Shown here in pieces: positions 33,924-46,559 of a DNA stretch of 64,000 nt; position 1 is the first letter of the stretch; every line of letters begins with the position of its first letter. The position numbers and the translations under genes were made by a program. This DNA is from Lysobacter sp. (GTDB lineage Bacteria; Pseudomonadota; Gammaproteobacteria; Xanthomonadales; Xanthomonadaceae): the NCBI GenBank assembly GCA_027306995.1, contig DAHUXS010000003.1:247877-311876 (forward strand), read 5' to 3'. The notes below the pieces were generated by a model. It searched no databases, was not told where the DNA came from, and was given only the letters and a program-made list of their open reading frames with translations.

Positions 33924-36809
33924 TTACAGGAAGTTGTATTCCACCTGCATGTTGAAGGCGCGTCCGCGCGGATCGGCAACGCGTGCTTCCCATGCCGCGC
34001 CGTCGCCATCGTCGAGATAGCGCAGGGTGAACGGCGGATTGGTATTGAGCAGGTTGCGGACGCCGAAGGTCAGCTTCAGGTCCTTGGCCGGGTTCCAGGT
34101 GGCGCTGTAGTTGTAGGTGATGTACGCCTTCACCTTCGGGTTGTAATCCGGCGGGCGATAGCCATTGGCGATGCCCGGCGGCTGCCAGTCCTTGTAACCG
34201 CCGCGATAGACCTGGGTCAGCGTGTGCGACCAGTTGCCCTTGTTCCAGCTGAAGCCGAGCGTGTGCTTCCACTTGATCGGCAGGTTGTAATAGCGCTCGT
34301 ATTCGCCGACCAGGTTGTCGCTGTAAGGCAGGCTGTCGAAGGTCTTGGTGCGGAAGGTCTGCAGGTAGTTGCCGTTGAGGTGGACGTTCCAGTGGCCGCC
34401 GTAGAGCTTGCCGCCGACATTGGCGTCGAGTTCGATGCCGCGGGTCAGGGTGCCGCCGGTGTTGATGTAGCGCTGGTCGATGGCGACGATCTGGCCGCTG
34501 GAATCGCGGATGAAATTGTCCGCGTACAACGGATAGTTCGCGGTCATCGTGGTCAGGCTGAAACCGCTGCGGATGGTGTTGATGCGTTCGATTTCCCACC
34601 AGTCCACGGTGAGGTTGCTGTTGCGCGTGGGCGCGAGGACGAAGCCGATGCTCTTCTGCTTGGCTTTTTCCGGCTCCAGCTTGGGATTGCCGCCGCTGAT
34701 GATGTCGGGACGGATCTGCACGCTGCAGTTCGGCACGTTCGGGTTGAACTGGCCCTTCGGACAGATCGCCGGATCGGCGAGGTCGAGGCCGGTGTACTGG
34801 CTCGCGGTGATGCCGCGGAACAGCTTGGCGAAGTCCGGCACCTTGAACCCGGTGCTGTAGGAACCGCGGAACGCCAGCCAGTCGACCGGCTGCCACTTGA
34901 ACGAATACTTCGGATTGGTGGTGCCGCCGAAACCGTCGTAGCGGTCGTGGCGCACGGCCAGGTCCAGCGACAGGCTGTCGAATACCGGCACGTTGAATTC
35001 GGCGAAGATCGCTTTGACGTTGCGGGTCTTCTTCGGCATGTAGTTGGCCGAGTCGCCGGGCGCGCCGAAGATGAAGGCATTGCCCAACGCCCATTGCGAT
35101 GGACCACTGAACTCGTATTCCTCGCGGCGCACGTCGACGCCCACCGCAGCCTGCACCTTCTCCTTGGCCCACAGATGGAAGCCGAGGCTGCCGCTGAAGC
35201 TGGCATCGAAAGTGGTCATGGTGGTGGTGCCGTCATACAGTTCCAACCCGGTGGCGTCCGCCGCCGCCAATCCGGCCACCGCAGCCGTCGATTGGCTCTG
35301 GCTCGGCATCAGAAACGGGTTGAGCACGCCATTCTTCAGCAGCGCTTTGAGCTGCGGCGTGTAGTAGTAGCCGCCGGCGAGCGTCGACTGCGCCTTGCTC
35401 TGCGCACGCGACAGGCCGACGTTGTAATCCCAGGTGCCGAGGGTGCCCTGCAGGCCGAGCAAGATGCGATAGGACTTGGTTGTGGTCTCGAGCTGGCGCG
35501 GACCGCAGACTTCGCAGCGCCAGCGATAGTTGATCGGCCGGCCATAGACCAGGTTGGCCTGCGGTCCGAAGTAATTCAGCAACTGGTTGTAGATCGCGTC
35601 GTAGGTCGCCTTGGTGTTCGCATTCAACTCGTAGGCATCGAGCTGGGTCGATGTCGCGTTGATGCTGCTGGAGATCTGCTGCGCTTCGAACTGCCGCTTC
35701 GAGGTGACCTTCGATGCCATGAATTCGGCGAAGAATTCGTGCTGCGCGCCGAGCTTGAAGGTTGCGCGGCCGATCGCCTGCAAGGTCTTCACCGGCTGCT
35801 GGATGGTGCGCGCGCGACCGTAGTCCCAGGCGCAGGCGTAACTCGCGGCGGGGCTGGCCCAGATCTGGTCGCCGTAGTCGCCCATCATGTCGCCGCCGTT
35901 GACGCAGCCGGCGCCGCCGGGCAGGCGCAAGGTATTGATCGAGGTCTTGGTGAGGGTGGTGGCGGGGTCTTTCAGGCCGCTGCCGATCAGGCTGCCGGTG
36001 CCGCTGACGACGTTGGCGAACGGCGTGCCGCGGGTATCCGGCGACAGGCCGCGGTTCGCCTGGAAGCTGTTGGCGAAATCGCGCTGGTAGCCGCGCAGGG
36101 CATCGTTCTTTTTCGCGTTGACCGCGAACCATACATTCCAGCGATCGCGTTCGAGATCGCCGTGCCCGCCGAGCAGGCTGGCGTGGTAGATGTTGCCGCC
36201 GCCTTCCTGGGTGATGTCGACGCCGGACGTCAGCGACAGTCCTTGGTAGTCGGTGCGGGTGATGAAGTTGATGACGCCGCCGATCGCATCGGTGCCGTAC
36301 ACGGCCGATGCGCCATCCCGCAGCACTTCCACGCGGTCGATGGCGGCGAACGGGATCGAGTTCAGGTCGACCACCTGTCCGGCCAGGCCATGCGTCGCGA
36401 CGCGGCGACCGTTGAGCAACACCAGCGTGGCGTCCGCGCCTTGCCCGCGCAGATTGGCGCCGGAGACGCCGTTGTTGCCGCGCGTGCCGGGAGGCGCGAT
36501 GCCGCTGTTGGCGGCAAGACCATCGGGGCCGTTGCTGGCGATGTTCAGTTGCTGCATCAGCTGTTCCGCCGAGGTGATGCCCTGTGCCACGATCTCGGCC
36601 TTCTGGATGATCGTCACCGGCATCGCCGCTTCGACGTCGGTGCGCTTGATGCGCGAACCGGTCACCGTCACCGAGCCAAGATCTTTTTTGTTCTCTGTCT
36701 GCGGCGCAGGCGTCTTGTCGGTTTGTTGTGCCATCACCGGCATGGAAACCAGTGCGGCGGCGAGGGCGAGAGTGAGGCGGCGAACGGCAGGCGTGGTGTG
36801 ATTTGGCAT
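33924..36809 (-). CDS. TonB-dependent outer-membrane receptor (large)
   Basis: 961 residues. The signal peptide ends in VMA at residue 27, and a TonB-box-like GSVTVTGSRIKR follows near 45. The plug carries NLRGQGADATLVLLNGRR and the VEVLRDGASAVYGTDAIGGVINF signature; the barrel ends in Phe-Leu. These traits match the large receptors of xanthomonads and sphingomonads that take up peptides or plant-derived compounds, but the ligand is unknown. The neighbours (an amidohydrolase and an aminopeptidase) would fit a peptide diet, which is only suggestive. Confidence 0.92.
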   Translation of the reverse strand: MPNHTTPAVRRLTLALAAALVSMPVMAQQTDKTPAPQTENKKDLGSVTVTGSRIKRTDVEAAMPVTIIQKAEIVAQGITSAEQLMQQLNIASNGPDGLAANSGIAPPGTRGNNGVSGANLRGQGADATLVLLNGRRVATHGLAGQVVDLNSIPFAAIDRVEVLRDGASAVYGTDAIGGVINFITRTDYQGLSLTSGVDITQEGGGNIYHASLLGGHGDLERDRWNVWFAVNAKKNDALRGYQRDFANSFQANRGLSPDTRGTPFANVVSGTGSLIGSGLKDPATTLTKTSINTLRLPGGAGCVNGGDMMGDYGDQIWASPAASYACAWDYGRARTIQQPVKTLQAIGRATFKLGAQHEFFAEFMASKVTSKRQFEAQQISSSINATSTQLDAYELNANTKATYDAIYNQLLNYFGPQANLVYGRPINYRWRCEVCGPRQLETTTKSYRILLGLQGTLGTWDYNVGLSRAQSKAQSTLAGGYYYTPQLKALLKNGVLNPFLMPSQSQSTAAVAGLAAADATGLELYDGTTTMTTFDASFSGSLGFHLWAKEKVQAAVGVDVRREEYEFSGPSQWALGNAFIFGAPGDSANYMPKKTRNVKAIFAEFNVPVFDSLSLDLAVRHDRYDGFGGTTNPKYSFKWQPVDWLAFRGSYSTGFKVPDFAKLFRGITASQYTGLDLADPAICPKGQFNPNVPNCSVQIRPDIISGGNPKLEPEKAKQKSIGFVLAPTRNSNLTVDWWEIERINTIRSGFSLTTMTANYPLYADNFIRDSSGQIVAIDQRYINTGGTLTRGIELDANVGGKLYGGHWNVHLNGNYLQTFRTKTFDSLPYSDNLVGEYERYYNLPIKWKHTLGFSWNKGNWSHTLTQVYRGGYKDWQPPGIANGYRPPDYNPKVKAYITYNYSATWNPAKDLKLTFGVRNLLNTNPPFTLRYLDDGDGAAWEARVADPRGRAFNMQVEYNFL

Positions 36810-36999
36810 GAATCCCTCATAGCGATGGATGCGGCGCGAACGCTTCGCGCTGGCACGATTTACTGGTGCGTTGACGTCATGTCATGCACCGGTCACGTAC
36901 GATTCACAATCTAGACGATTTTGGCCGTCTTGAGGTGCTGCGTTGCCGCACGGATGGCGTCGAAAGCCCGGCGAAGGGTGGGGCAACCATCCTGTGGCG

Positions 37000-38010
37000 A
37001 TGCCCGATTCGTCCCTGATGCACGAGATCGCCGAATATTTCCTGCTCACCGTCGTCCAGGTGGCGGTGATCGCGCTGGTGTTCCGGCCGATGGAACGCAT
37101 GTGGCCGGTCGAACATTGGCCGGATCGCCGCGTCACCGCGATCGATCGCAGCTACACGCTCATCAAGTTGTTCGGCGTGCTGCCCTTGTTCACGTACCTG
37201 ATTCTGGCGCCGCTCGGCAATCTTTTCGGCGGTGGCAATGACGATCCCACAGGCATCGTCAGCGTGCAGGGGCTGGTGCCCTGGTTGGGCCACCATCCCG
37301 TGTTGCTGTTCCTGGTCTATTACGCAATCCAGGACTTCACCTATTACCTGATCCATCGCCTGCAACACGCCATCCCGTGGTGGTGGGCACTGCACAGCCT
37401 GCACCACAGCCAGCGCCAGGTGAGTTGCTGGACCAACGACCGCGACCACTATCTCGACGACTTGCTGGAAGCCTTGATCGTCGCCGGCGTCGCGGTGGCG
37501 ATCGGCGTGCCGCCGGTGGAATACGCACTGCTGGTGCTGTCGGGCGAATTGCTGCAGAACCTCAGCCACGCCAACGTGCGGCTGCGCTTCGGTCCCGTGC
37601 TCGACAAGCTGGTGGTCGATCCGCGCTTCCATCGCCTGCATCACATGCGCGTCGATCCCGAACGGCCGACGCTGCACGCCTGCAACTACGCGCTGGTGTT
37701 CCCGCTATGGGACATCCTGTTCGGCACCGCCTTGTATGGCGAAAAAGTGCGGCCCACCGGGGTCGGCGATCCGATGGTGGATGCCGACAACCGTCGCGGC
37801 ATCGTCGCGCAGCAGTTGTACGTGCTGAAACGCTTCCGCGCCGCAGTCCTCAGTCGCGCCGGCTGGCGGCCGGGCGATGTCGCCTTCAATGCGCGTTACG
37901 AGCCGGTGTCGGTCCGCGATTTCGACCTGCACGCGCTGGAGGAAAGCCAGGTTCCGCTGGCCGCTCAGGGCTTGAAATCGACCGAACGCCACAACGGCGC
38001 GGGATCGTAG
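37000..38010 (+). CDS. Sterol desaturase / fatty acid hydroxylase superfamily protein
   Basis: 336 residues with four or five hydrophobic helices. The di-iron histidine clusters are present in order: HRLQH, HSLHHS, and HRLHHM, with a further His before them. The family oxidises lipids such as sterols, carotenoids or ether lipids; the substrate here is not known. Start 37000 is favoured: the open frame extends 5' only to a TTG at 36943 with unconvincing sequence, and ATG 37018 is an alternative. The 3' end overlaps the convergent amidohydrolase by 46 bases. Confidence 0.85.
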   Translation: MPDSSLMHEIAEYFLLTVVQVAVIALVFRPMERMWPVEHWPDRRVTAIDRSYTLIKLFGVLPLFTYLILAPLGNLFGGGNDDPTGIVSVQGLVPWLGHHPVLLFLVYYAIQDFTYYLIHRLQHAIPWWWALHSLHHSQRQVSCWTNDRDHYLDDLLEALIVAGVAVAIGVPPVEYALLVLSGELLQNLSHANVRLRFGPVLDKLVVDPRFHRLHHMRVDPERPTLHACNYALVFPLWDILFGTALYGEKVRPTGVGDPMVDADNRRGIVAQQLYVLKRFRAAVLSRAGWRPGDVAFNARYEPVSVRDFDLHALEESQVPLAAQGLKSTERHNGAGS

Positions 38011-39971
38011 ACGCTGCCGCCGCTGATGGTCTTGCTGATGCGGCGGGTGTTGTGGATGTCCTGCAGCGGATCGGCGTCGAGCAGCACCATGTCGGCGCGC
38101 TTGCCCACTTCCACGGTGCCGAGTTCGCGGTCGAGCTTCATCGCGCGCGCGGGGACGATGGTCGCGGCCTGGAGTGCTTCCATCGGCGTGAATCCGGCCT
38201 GCACATAGATCTCCATTTCACGGTGCAGCGAGTAGCCGGGGATGGCTTGGTCGGTGCCGGCGACGATGGGCAGGCCGCGCCTGTGCGCTTCGCTGAGGGC
38301 CGCAAGCATCAAGGCATATACGTCGTGCATGCGCTTGGCTTGTTCCGGCGTGGCGCCGGGGCTGTCGAGCGCGGCGACCAGCGGTGCCGCGACGTGGTCA
38401 ATGCCCGGTTCGAACGTGCGCAACGGCGTGTCGCCAGCTTGGAGCTGGGATTCGTAGAGCGCCACGGTGTCGTCGATGACGGTGTGGTGTTGTTGCAACA
38501 GGTCGAAGAATTTTTCGGCCTGCGGCGAATGCAGGTCCCACGGCGGGACCGGCTTGCCGCGCTCGAGCTTGACCACTTCGCTTGCGAGGTATTGCAGGTG
38601 GTTGATGCCGTCGTATCCGGCGGCGACGGCCTGGCTGGCGGTCATTCCGATCGGAACGTGGCCTGTGACCGTCATGCCGAGGCGATGCGCCTCCTCGGTG
38701 ATCACCGGCACCAGTGCCGGCTTCATGCTCGAATAAATCTTGATCTGCAGCGCGCCCGCTTTCTTGTAGCGACGCACCACTTCGCGGGCCTGTTCCGGCG
38801 TGTCGGCGATGACCGCACCCAGCGTGGCCGGGCCGGTGCCGTCGACGATGCCGGCCACAAGCAGGCGCGGGCCGATTCCGCGATCCGATTGCAGCGCATC
38901 GCGCACGGCGAGGATGTAGTCGAATTCGTTGCCGCAATCGCGCACGGTGGTGACGCCGGCGGCGAGGTAGATCGGGCCCCATTCCACCTGTTCGTAATGC
39001 GCGTGCATGTCCCACAGCCCGGGGATCAGGAACTTGCCGCGGCCATCGATCACTACCAGTCCGGATGTCGACGCAGGTAGCGTGTTCTGCGGGTCGATGC
39101 GCGCGATTTTCCCGTTCTCGACGAGGACGGTGACGTCCCGTCGGGTTGCCGCGCCCGTGCCGTCGATCAGGTCGACATGGGTGATGGCGAGTTTCTTCGC
39201 GACCGGTTGCTTCGCCGAAGCGGCGAGCTTGCCCAGCGCTTGCAGGTTGTTGAGCACGGCCTGGCGGGTGAACACGGTCAGCGACGCCTCGGACGCGATC
39301 TCCTCGCGGACGGCTTCGAAATGGTCGAATTCGGCGTCGTTCGACACCAGCGCAACAAGTTGTTGGGCATCGTCGAGCCACAGCGATTCGCTGCCCCAGA
39401 CCAGGCCCGACACGGTATAGCCGTGCAGCGTTTTCGCGTTCAGGGTGAGATCGCCGGCCGGCTCGATGCGGACCGCGCCGAGCGCCGGAACATCGATGGA
39501 CGCCGGCTTTCCGCTGGCCAGCCAGTAACGCATCAACTGCTGCTGCATCGCGACCGGCGAATAGCCGTCGATCAGGAAGGTATGCGGACCTGCCGGGTAT
39601 TCGCTGGTCTTGCCGTCGCGCACCAACGCCACCTTGCCGCGCTGCGCATCGAAGGTGAAGCTGTCCTTGAGCTTGGAGAAGCGCGATGAATTTCCATCGA
39701 CTTCGAGCGACAGCGGCTGGGTGATGCTTGCGAACGTGTAGGTCGCCTTCAACGGCACCGGGGTGTTGCGATCGGTGAACTTGAAATCCGAGCGCAGGAT
39801 GCTCTTGCCCGATTCCACGTTGATGGACCAGGTTTCCTTGCCGATGGCGCGGGCGAACTTGTAGAGGGTGAACGTTCCCTGTTCGCCTGCGGGCTTGTCC
39901 TGCGCGTGGGCGAGGCAGGGGCCGATCGCGAGAAACAGCGCGAGCCCGAAACGATACGGTTGCAACTGCAT
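37965..39971 (-). CDS. Secreted amidohydrolase-family protein
   Basis: 668 residues. Residues 1-23 are a signal peptide ending in AHA. About residues 30-260 are a beta-rich domain of unknown role; the rest is a TIM-barrel amidohydrolase with metal ligands DMHAHYE, a Lys in LQIKIYSS, TGHVP, GINHLQYL and GTDQAIPG. This type includes imidazolonepropionase-like and Xaa-Pro dipeptidase-like enzymes, so a peptide or lactam substrate is possible. A GGAGGGG ribosome site supports ATG 39971. Confidence 0.88.
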   Translation of the reverse strand: MQLQPYRFGLALFLAIGPCLAHAQDKPAGEQGTFTLYKFARAIGKETWSINVESGKSILRSDFKFTDRNTPVPLKATYTFASITQPLSLEVDGNSSRFSKLKDSFTFDAQRGKVALVRDGKTSEYPAGPHTFLIDGYSPVAMQQQLMRYWLASGKPASIDVPALGAVRIEPAGDLTLNAKTLHGYTVSGLVWGSESLWLDDAQQLVALVSNDAEFDHFEAVREEIASEASLTVFTRQAVLNNLQALGKLAASAKQPVAKKLAITHVDLIDGTGAATRRDVTVLVENGKIARIDPQNTLPASTSGLVVIDGRGKFLIPGLWDMHAHYEQVEWGPIYLAAGVTTVRDCGNEFDYILAVRDALQSDRGIGPRLLVAGIVDGTGPATLGAVIADTPEQAREVVRRYKKAGALQIKIYSSMKPALVPVITEEAHRLGMTVTGHVPIGMTASQAVAAGYDGINHLQYLASEVVKLERGKPVPPWDLHSPQAEKFFDLLQQHHTVIDDTVALYESQLQAGDTPLRTFEPGIDHVAAPLVAALDSPGATPEQAKRMHDVYALMLAALSEAHRRGLPIVAGTDQAIPGYSLHREMEIYVQAGFTPMEALQAATIVPARAMKLDRELGTVEVGKRADMVLLDADPLQDIHNTRRISKTISGGSVYDPAPLWRSVDFKP

Positions 39972-40036
39972 GATCCCCTCCCAGGGTCATCGGCGTGCGA
40001 CGAGTGTCGCGAAAGAATACCGACCCAGCATGTGCC

Positions 40037-40065
40037 AAAAGAAAGCCCCGCAGTGCGGGGCTTTC
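40037..40065 (-). terminator. Rho-independent terminator of gcvP
   Basis: GAAAGCCCCGC (40041-40051) pairs with GCGGGGCTTTC (40055-40065), an 11-bp stem with a 3-base loop. Read leftward, it is followed by TTTT, so it ends the gcvP transcript. Confidence 0.9.
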
Positions 40066-40082
40066 TCTGTCGCGGAACGGGA

Positions 40083-43025
<2,943 letters not shown>

Positions 43026-43070
43026 GGCAGGCATCCGGATTGCGCGCGGTGCGCGATGGTGGGGATGCCC

Positions 43071-43241
43071 CTCTGTCCTTTTGCCTGAGAGTTTGGACGG
43101 CGAACCGTCTTGCCCCTTCGGCGCCGGCGCGTGGCCGATCTCTCCAGAGTTGTGTTGCCGCGGTGGTACGGAGCCTGAGCGATTTCGGGCGATTGCGCCT
43201 TCGGCAGCAGGGCAAGCCTGCTTCTCCCACCGGTTGCCGCG
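43071..43241 (-). ncRNA. Tandem glycine riboswitch
   Basis: Read leftward there are two aptamers. Aptamer 1 (43241-43157) has GGTGGGAGAAGC, the conserved CCGAAGG, CGCTCAGGCTC and a closing ACCACCG strand. Aptamer 2 (43149-43071) opens CTCTGGAGAGATCGGC, repeats CCGAAGGGGCAAG and ends with AACTCTCAGGCAAAAGGACAG, the textbook glycine aptamer sequence; CTCTG and CAGAG form its P1 stem. Only 7 bases join the two. Glycine binding normally turns such genes on. The window to the start codon is 45 bases, so control could be at translation start. Confidence 0.93.
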
Positions 43242-43247
43242 ATTATA
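43242..43247 (-). promoter_or_regulatory. -10 box of the gcvP promoter
   Basis: A perfect TATAAT on the minus strand. Transcription would start near 43236, right at the first aptamer of the riboswitch. No -35 match stands at a normal distance, so an activator may be needed. Confidence 0.65.
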
Positions 43248-43285
43248 CGATGCGGTTCCGCGCAAGGGCCGGTTACCATGCCTGA

Positions 43286-44041
43286 ATGGAACCGCAGACG
43301 ACCGAAACCTTGCCGCCCGCCCCGCAGGACATGCCGCCGCCCCGTTCGAGCTGGCTGGACTGGTTGCTGGGCGTGCTCCGCCACGAACCCGCGCATGCGT
43401 TGACGCTGTTCTACATCGGGACATCGGCCTTGGGCTTGTGGGCGAGCTACTGGTTCTTCCGCAGCTTCGGCATCCCGGTGATGGACTACATGGATCCCAG
43501 CGACTACATCACCGCCGGCCTGCGCGACCCGATGTATTTCCTGATGATCGTCGCCGCGCTGGTGCTCACCTTCCTGCTGAACTTCAAGAAATACGCGCGC
43601 AGGAAGGGCCAGGCGTATTACGAACAGACTCGCAACGCGCACTGGTGGGGGCGCGTGCTGATGCCGTTCCCGTATCGTCCGGCGCGTGGCAACTGGGCAA
43701 GTCGCTTGCTGGGCTTGGGCGGATTTTCGATGCCGACCGCCATCACCATCGGGGTGGTGTGGGCGACGATGTGGATGACCCTCTATTACGTTCAGAACAA
43801 GGCGGAGGGCATTCGTGCCGGCGGTGGTCATGTCGTGCGCATCACGCTTGCGCATACGGAAGCGCCACAACCGGGCACGGCGCGCCTGCTCGGCACCATC
43901 GGCGACTTCGTCTTCCTCTACTGGCCCGACCAGAAGCGTGCGGAAGCGGTCGCGGTGGAAGAGGTCGGACGCATTGAGTCGCTGATCACGACCGACGCTG
44001 CGACAACGAAGACGACAGCCGCGTCCGCAGCGCCGCACTGA
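43286..44041 (+). CDS. Unrecognised membrane protein
   Basis: 251 residues not assigned to a family. A proline-rich cytoplasmic start (about 20 residues) is followed by hydrophobic helices near residues 40-60, 85-105 and 150-170, then a soluble C-terminal part of about 80 residues with a possible beta structure ([17 protein letters not shown]) and an Ala/Thr-rich end. The stop is 2 bases before the MFS gene, so the two probably share a transcript. The start lies close to the divergent gcvP promoter. Confidence 0.7.
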   Translation: MEPQTTETLPPAPQDMPPPRSSWLDWLLGVLRHEPAHALTLFYIGTSALGLWASYWFFRSFGIPVMDYMDPSDYITAGLRDPMYFLMIVAALVLTFLLNFKKYARRKGQAYYEQTRNAHWWGRVLMPFPYRPARGNWASRLLGLGGFSMPTAITIGVVWATMWMTLYYVQNKAEGIRAGGGHVVRITLAHTEAPQPGTARLLGTIGDFVFLYWPDQKRAEAVAVEEVGRIESLITTDAATTKTTAASAAPH

Positions 44042-44043
44042 GC

Positions 44044-45300
44044 ATGGTCCGTTCGTCCGCACTCTCGGCATCGCGACTGGCGCCGGTGCTGGGGGCGCTG
44101 GCGATGCTTGGCCCGTTCTCGATCGACACGATTTTCCCCGCGTTCCCGCATATCGGCGCGCAGCTCGGCGCCGACAAGCTGGCGATGCAACAGACCATCA
44201 GCGCTTATCTGCTCGCCTATGCCTTGATGAGCGTGGCGCACGGCCCGCTGTCGGATGCGCTTGGGCGCCGCCGCGTGATCCTCGCCGGATTGGCCGCGTT
44301 CGGCATCGCCTCTGCCGGTTGCGCGTTGGCGACCAGCCTGCCGATGCTGCTGGCGTTCCGCGTGCTGCAGGGATTGTCGGCGGGCGTGGGCCTGATCGTC
44401 GGGCGTGCGGTGATCCGCGATGTCCTGCATGGCGATGATGCCCAGCGCCTGATGAGCCATGTCTCGATGATCTTCGGCATCGCCCCGGCGATCGCGCCGC
44501 TGGTGGGCGCATGGTTGCTCGGCTGGTCGCGCTGGCCGGCGATCTTCTGGTTCCTGGTGATCCTTTCCGTCGCAATGATCGTTGCCGTGGTCGGCCTGCT
44601 GCCGGAAACGCATCCGCGCGAGGCGCGGCAGCCGCTACGTGTTGCCGCGATGGCGCGCGGCTATTGGGCGATGCTGAGCGATTCGCGCTTCATGCGCCTG
44701 GCGCTCGCCGGCAGCCTCAACTTCGCGGCGCTGTTCCTCTACATCTCGTCGGCACCGGCGCTGGTGCTCGACCATCTCCATCTCGGCCAGAACGGCTTCG
44801 GCTGGTTCTTCATCCCGATGATTGGCGGAATGATGCTCGGCGCCTTCGTTTCGGGACGATTGGCCGGACGCGTCGGCGGCATCGCGCAGATCCGCATCGG
44901 TTTCGCCTGCTGCATCGCTGCGGCATTGATCAATGCGATCTACCACTACGTCGTCGCACAGCCCGCGGTCTTGCCGACGGTGCTGCCGGTTGCGTTGAAC
45001 TCCTTCGGAATCGCTTTGGTATTTCCGATCCTGACGCTCGCGATCCTCGACATGTTCCCGGCCACGCGCGGTGCGGCATCATCGATGCAGGCCTTCATCG
45101 GCCTGCTGGCGAACGCGCTGATGGCGGGACTCGTGTCGCCGTGGCTGAGCGCCAACCTGTTCCAGCTCGCACTGGCGGCGGGGATCCTCAGCGTGTTGGC
45201 GTGGGTGTTCTGGCGCTGGGAGTATCAGCGCAGCAAACGTCCGCCGCGCTCACCGCACGATGCCGACGAAGCGGTGTCGCTGGAGCCGACGAACCCCTAG
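44044..45300 (+). CDS. Bcr/CflA-type drug exporter (MFS)
   Basis: 418 residues, 12 helices expected. The MFS motif A after helix 2 reads GPLSDALGRRRVIL, and SIDTIFPAFPHIGAQLGA in helix 1 is characteristic of the Bcr/CflA drug-efflux group (bicyclomycin, sulfonamides). Motif C in helix 5 reads IAPAIAPLVGAWL. The actual substrate is unknown. The stop TAG lies in a CTAG that also holds the stop of the convergent permease. Confidence 0.9.
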   Translation: MVRSSALSASRLAPVLGALAMLGPFSIDTIFPAFPHIGAQLGADKLAMQQTISAYLLAYALMSVAHGPLSDALGRRRVILAGLAAFGIASAGCALATSLPMLLAFRVLQGLSAGVGLIVGRAVIRDVLHGDDAQRLMSHVSMIFGIAPAIAPLVGAWLLGWSRWPAIFWFLVILSVAMIVAVVGLLPETHPREARQPLRVAAMARGYWAMLSDSRFMRLALAGSLNFAALFLYISSAPALVLDHLHLGQNGFGWFFIPMIGGMMLGAFVSGRLAGRVGGIAQIRIGFACCIAAALINAIYHYVVAQPAVLPTVLPVALNSFGIALVFPILTLAILDMFPATRGAASSMQAFIGLLANALMAGLVSPWLSANLFQLALAAGILSVLAWVFWRWEYQRSKRPPRSPHDADEAVSLEPTNP

Positions 45301-46559
45301 CGCTGTCGGCGCATCCACCAGTACACCGGCAGTCCAGCTGCCAGCAATGCCGCGCCCCACAGCATGGCCTCGCGGCCGATTCCGGTGAGCGCATAGATCG
45401 AGAAGACGAGACCGATGGTCGCGGCGATGCGTCCGCGCGTGTCGCCACGACGCAGCCACGCAGCGGCGCCGGCGAGATAGGGCAGCAACGTCGCCGCGGT
45501 CGACAGCAGGATCGAGAAGGTGAACAGCTGCACCAGCGAACGCGTGTAATTGGCGACGATCAGCAGCGTCGCCAGCAGGCCGCTGACCAGCAATCCGATG
45601 CGCGGCGTGCCGTTGGCGTCCAGTCGCGCGAGCGGCGCGGGCAGGAAACCGTCCTGTGCCGCGGCCATCGGCACCTGCGCGGATAGCAGCACCCAGCCGT
45701 TGAGCGCGCCAAGACAGGCGACTGCCATCAAGGCCGCGATCGCGATGCCGGCGCCGCTCCCCCACAACTGTCGGGCGGCATCGGCCATCGGCGCCGACGA
45801 TTTGGCGAGCACGCCCGGCGCGACGATTCCGGTGACCGCGGTGCAGGCGAGTACCGTCACCACGCCGGCCAGCAACGCGCCGAAGACGGTGGCGCGCGGG
45901 ATGGTGCGTTCGGGATTCTCGGTGTCTCCGGCCGGAACCGTGGCCGATTCGAAGCCGAGCATCGCCCACAGCGTGAGCGCGGCGGTGGCGTTGATCGCCG
46001 ACGGGAACGTCGATCCGGCAGGATGGGTCAGCGCGAGGTTGTGGCGATCGATGAACCAGATCGCGACCAGCGCGAACAGCAGCAGCGGAACGATCTTCAT
46101 CGCCGTCAGTACGATTTGCGCGCGCCCGGCTTCGCGGATGCCGGCGAGGTTGATGCCGAGGCAGAGCCACAACGCGGTCAGCGCACAGGCCGCGGAATAC
46201 ACCGGTGTCGCGGCGATCGTCGGGAACAGCGCGCCCATGCTGCCGGCGAATGCCACCGCGATCGCGGCGATCGCGCTCCAGATCGATACCCAGTAGCTCC
46301 ATGCGATCAGGAATCCGGCGGCGTCGCCGAAACCGGCGCGCGCGAATGCATAGGGGCCACCGGTGTGCGGCCATTTCATCGCCAGTCGGGCAAAGGTCGC
46401 GGCCAGCGCCAGCGTGCCGACCAGGGTGATCGCCCAGCCGATCAGCGCGGTCGCGCCATAGGGCGCCAGCGATGCTGGCAACAGGAACACGCCGCTGCCG
46501 ACCATGTTGCCGACCACGAGGGCGGTGGCCGACCAGATGCCGAGTGCGCGACGGTTCAT
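45297..46559 (-). CDS. APC-family amino-acid/amine permease
   Basis: 420 residues, about twelve helices. Helix 1 reads ALVVGNMVGSGVFLLPASL, the APC signature, and WPHTGGPYAFARAGFG follows. The layout resembles the AdiC/ArcD/CadB antiporter branch. Its start overlaps the stop of the Rieske oxygenase gene by ATGA, so it probably imports that enzyme's substrate or exports the product. The substrate is not known; an amino acid or a quaternary amine is plausible. Confidence 0.9.
   Translation of the reverse strand: MNRRALGIWSATALVVGNMVGSGVFLLPASLAPYGATALIGWAITLVGTLALAATFARLAMKWPHTGGPYAFARAGFGDAAGFLIAWSYWVSIWSAIAAIAVAFAGSMGALFPTIAATPVYSAACALTALWLCLGINLAGIREAGRAQIVLTAMKIVPLLLFALVAIWFIDRHNLALTHPAGSTFPSAINATAALTLWAMLGFESATVPAGDTENPERTIPRATVFGALLAGVVTVLACTAVTGIVAPGVLAKSSAPMADAARQLWGSGAGIAIAALMAVACLGALNGWVLLSAQVPMAAAQDGFLPAPLARLDANGTPRIGLLVSGLLATLLIVANYTRSLVQLFTFSILLSTAATLLPYLAGAAAWLRRGDTRGRIAATIGLVFSIYALTGIGREAMLWGAALLAAGLPVYWWMRRQR

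Noticed and set aside
36943..36999. TTG start that would lengthen the sterol-desaturase-family protein by 19 residues
   Set aside because: The extra residues are not membrane-like or conserved-looking and there is no ribosome site at TTG 36943.
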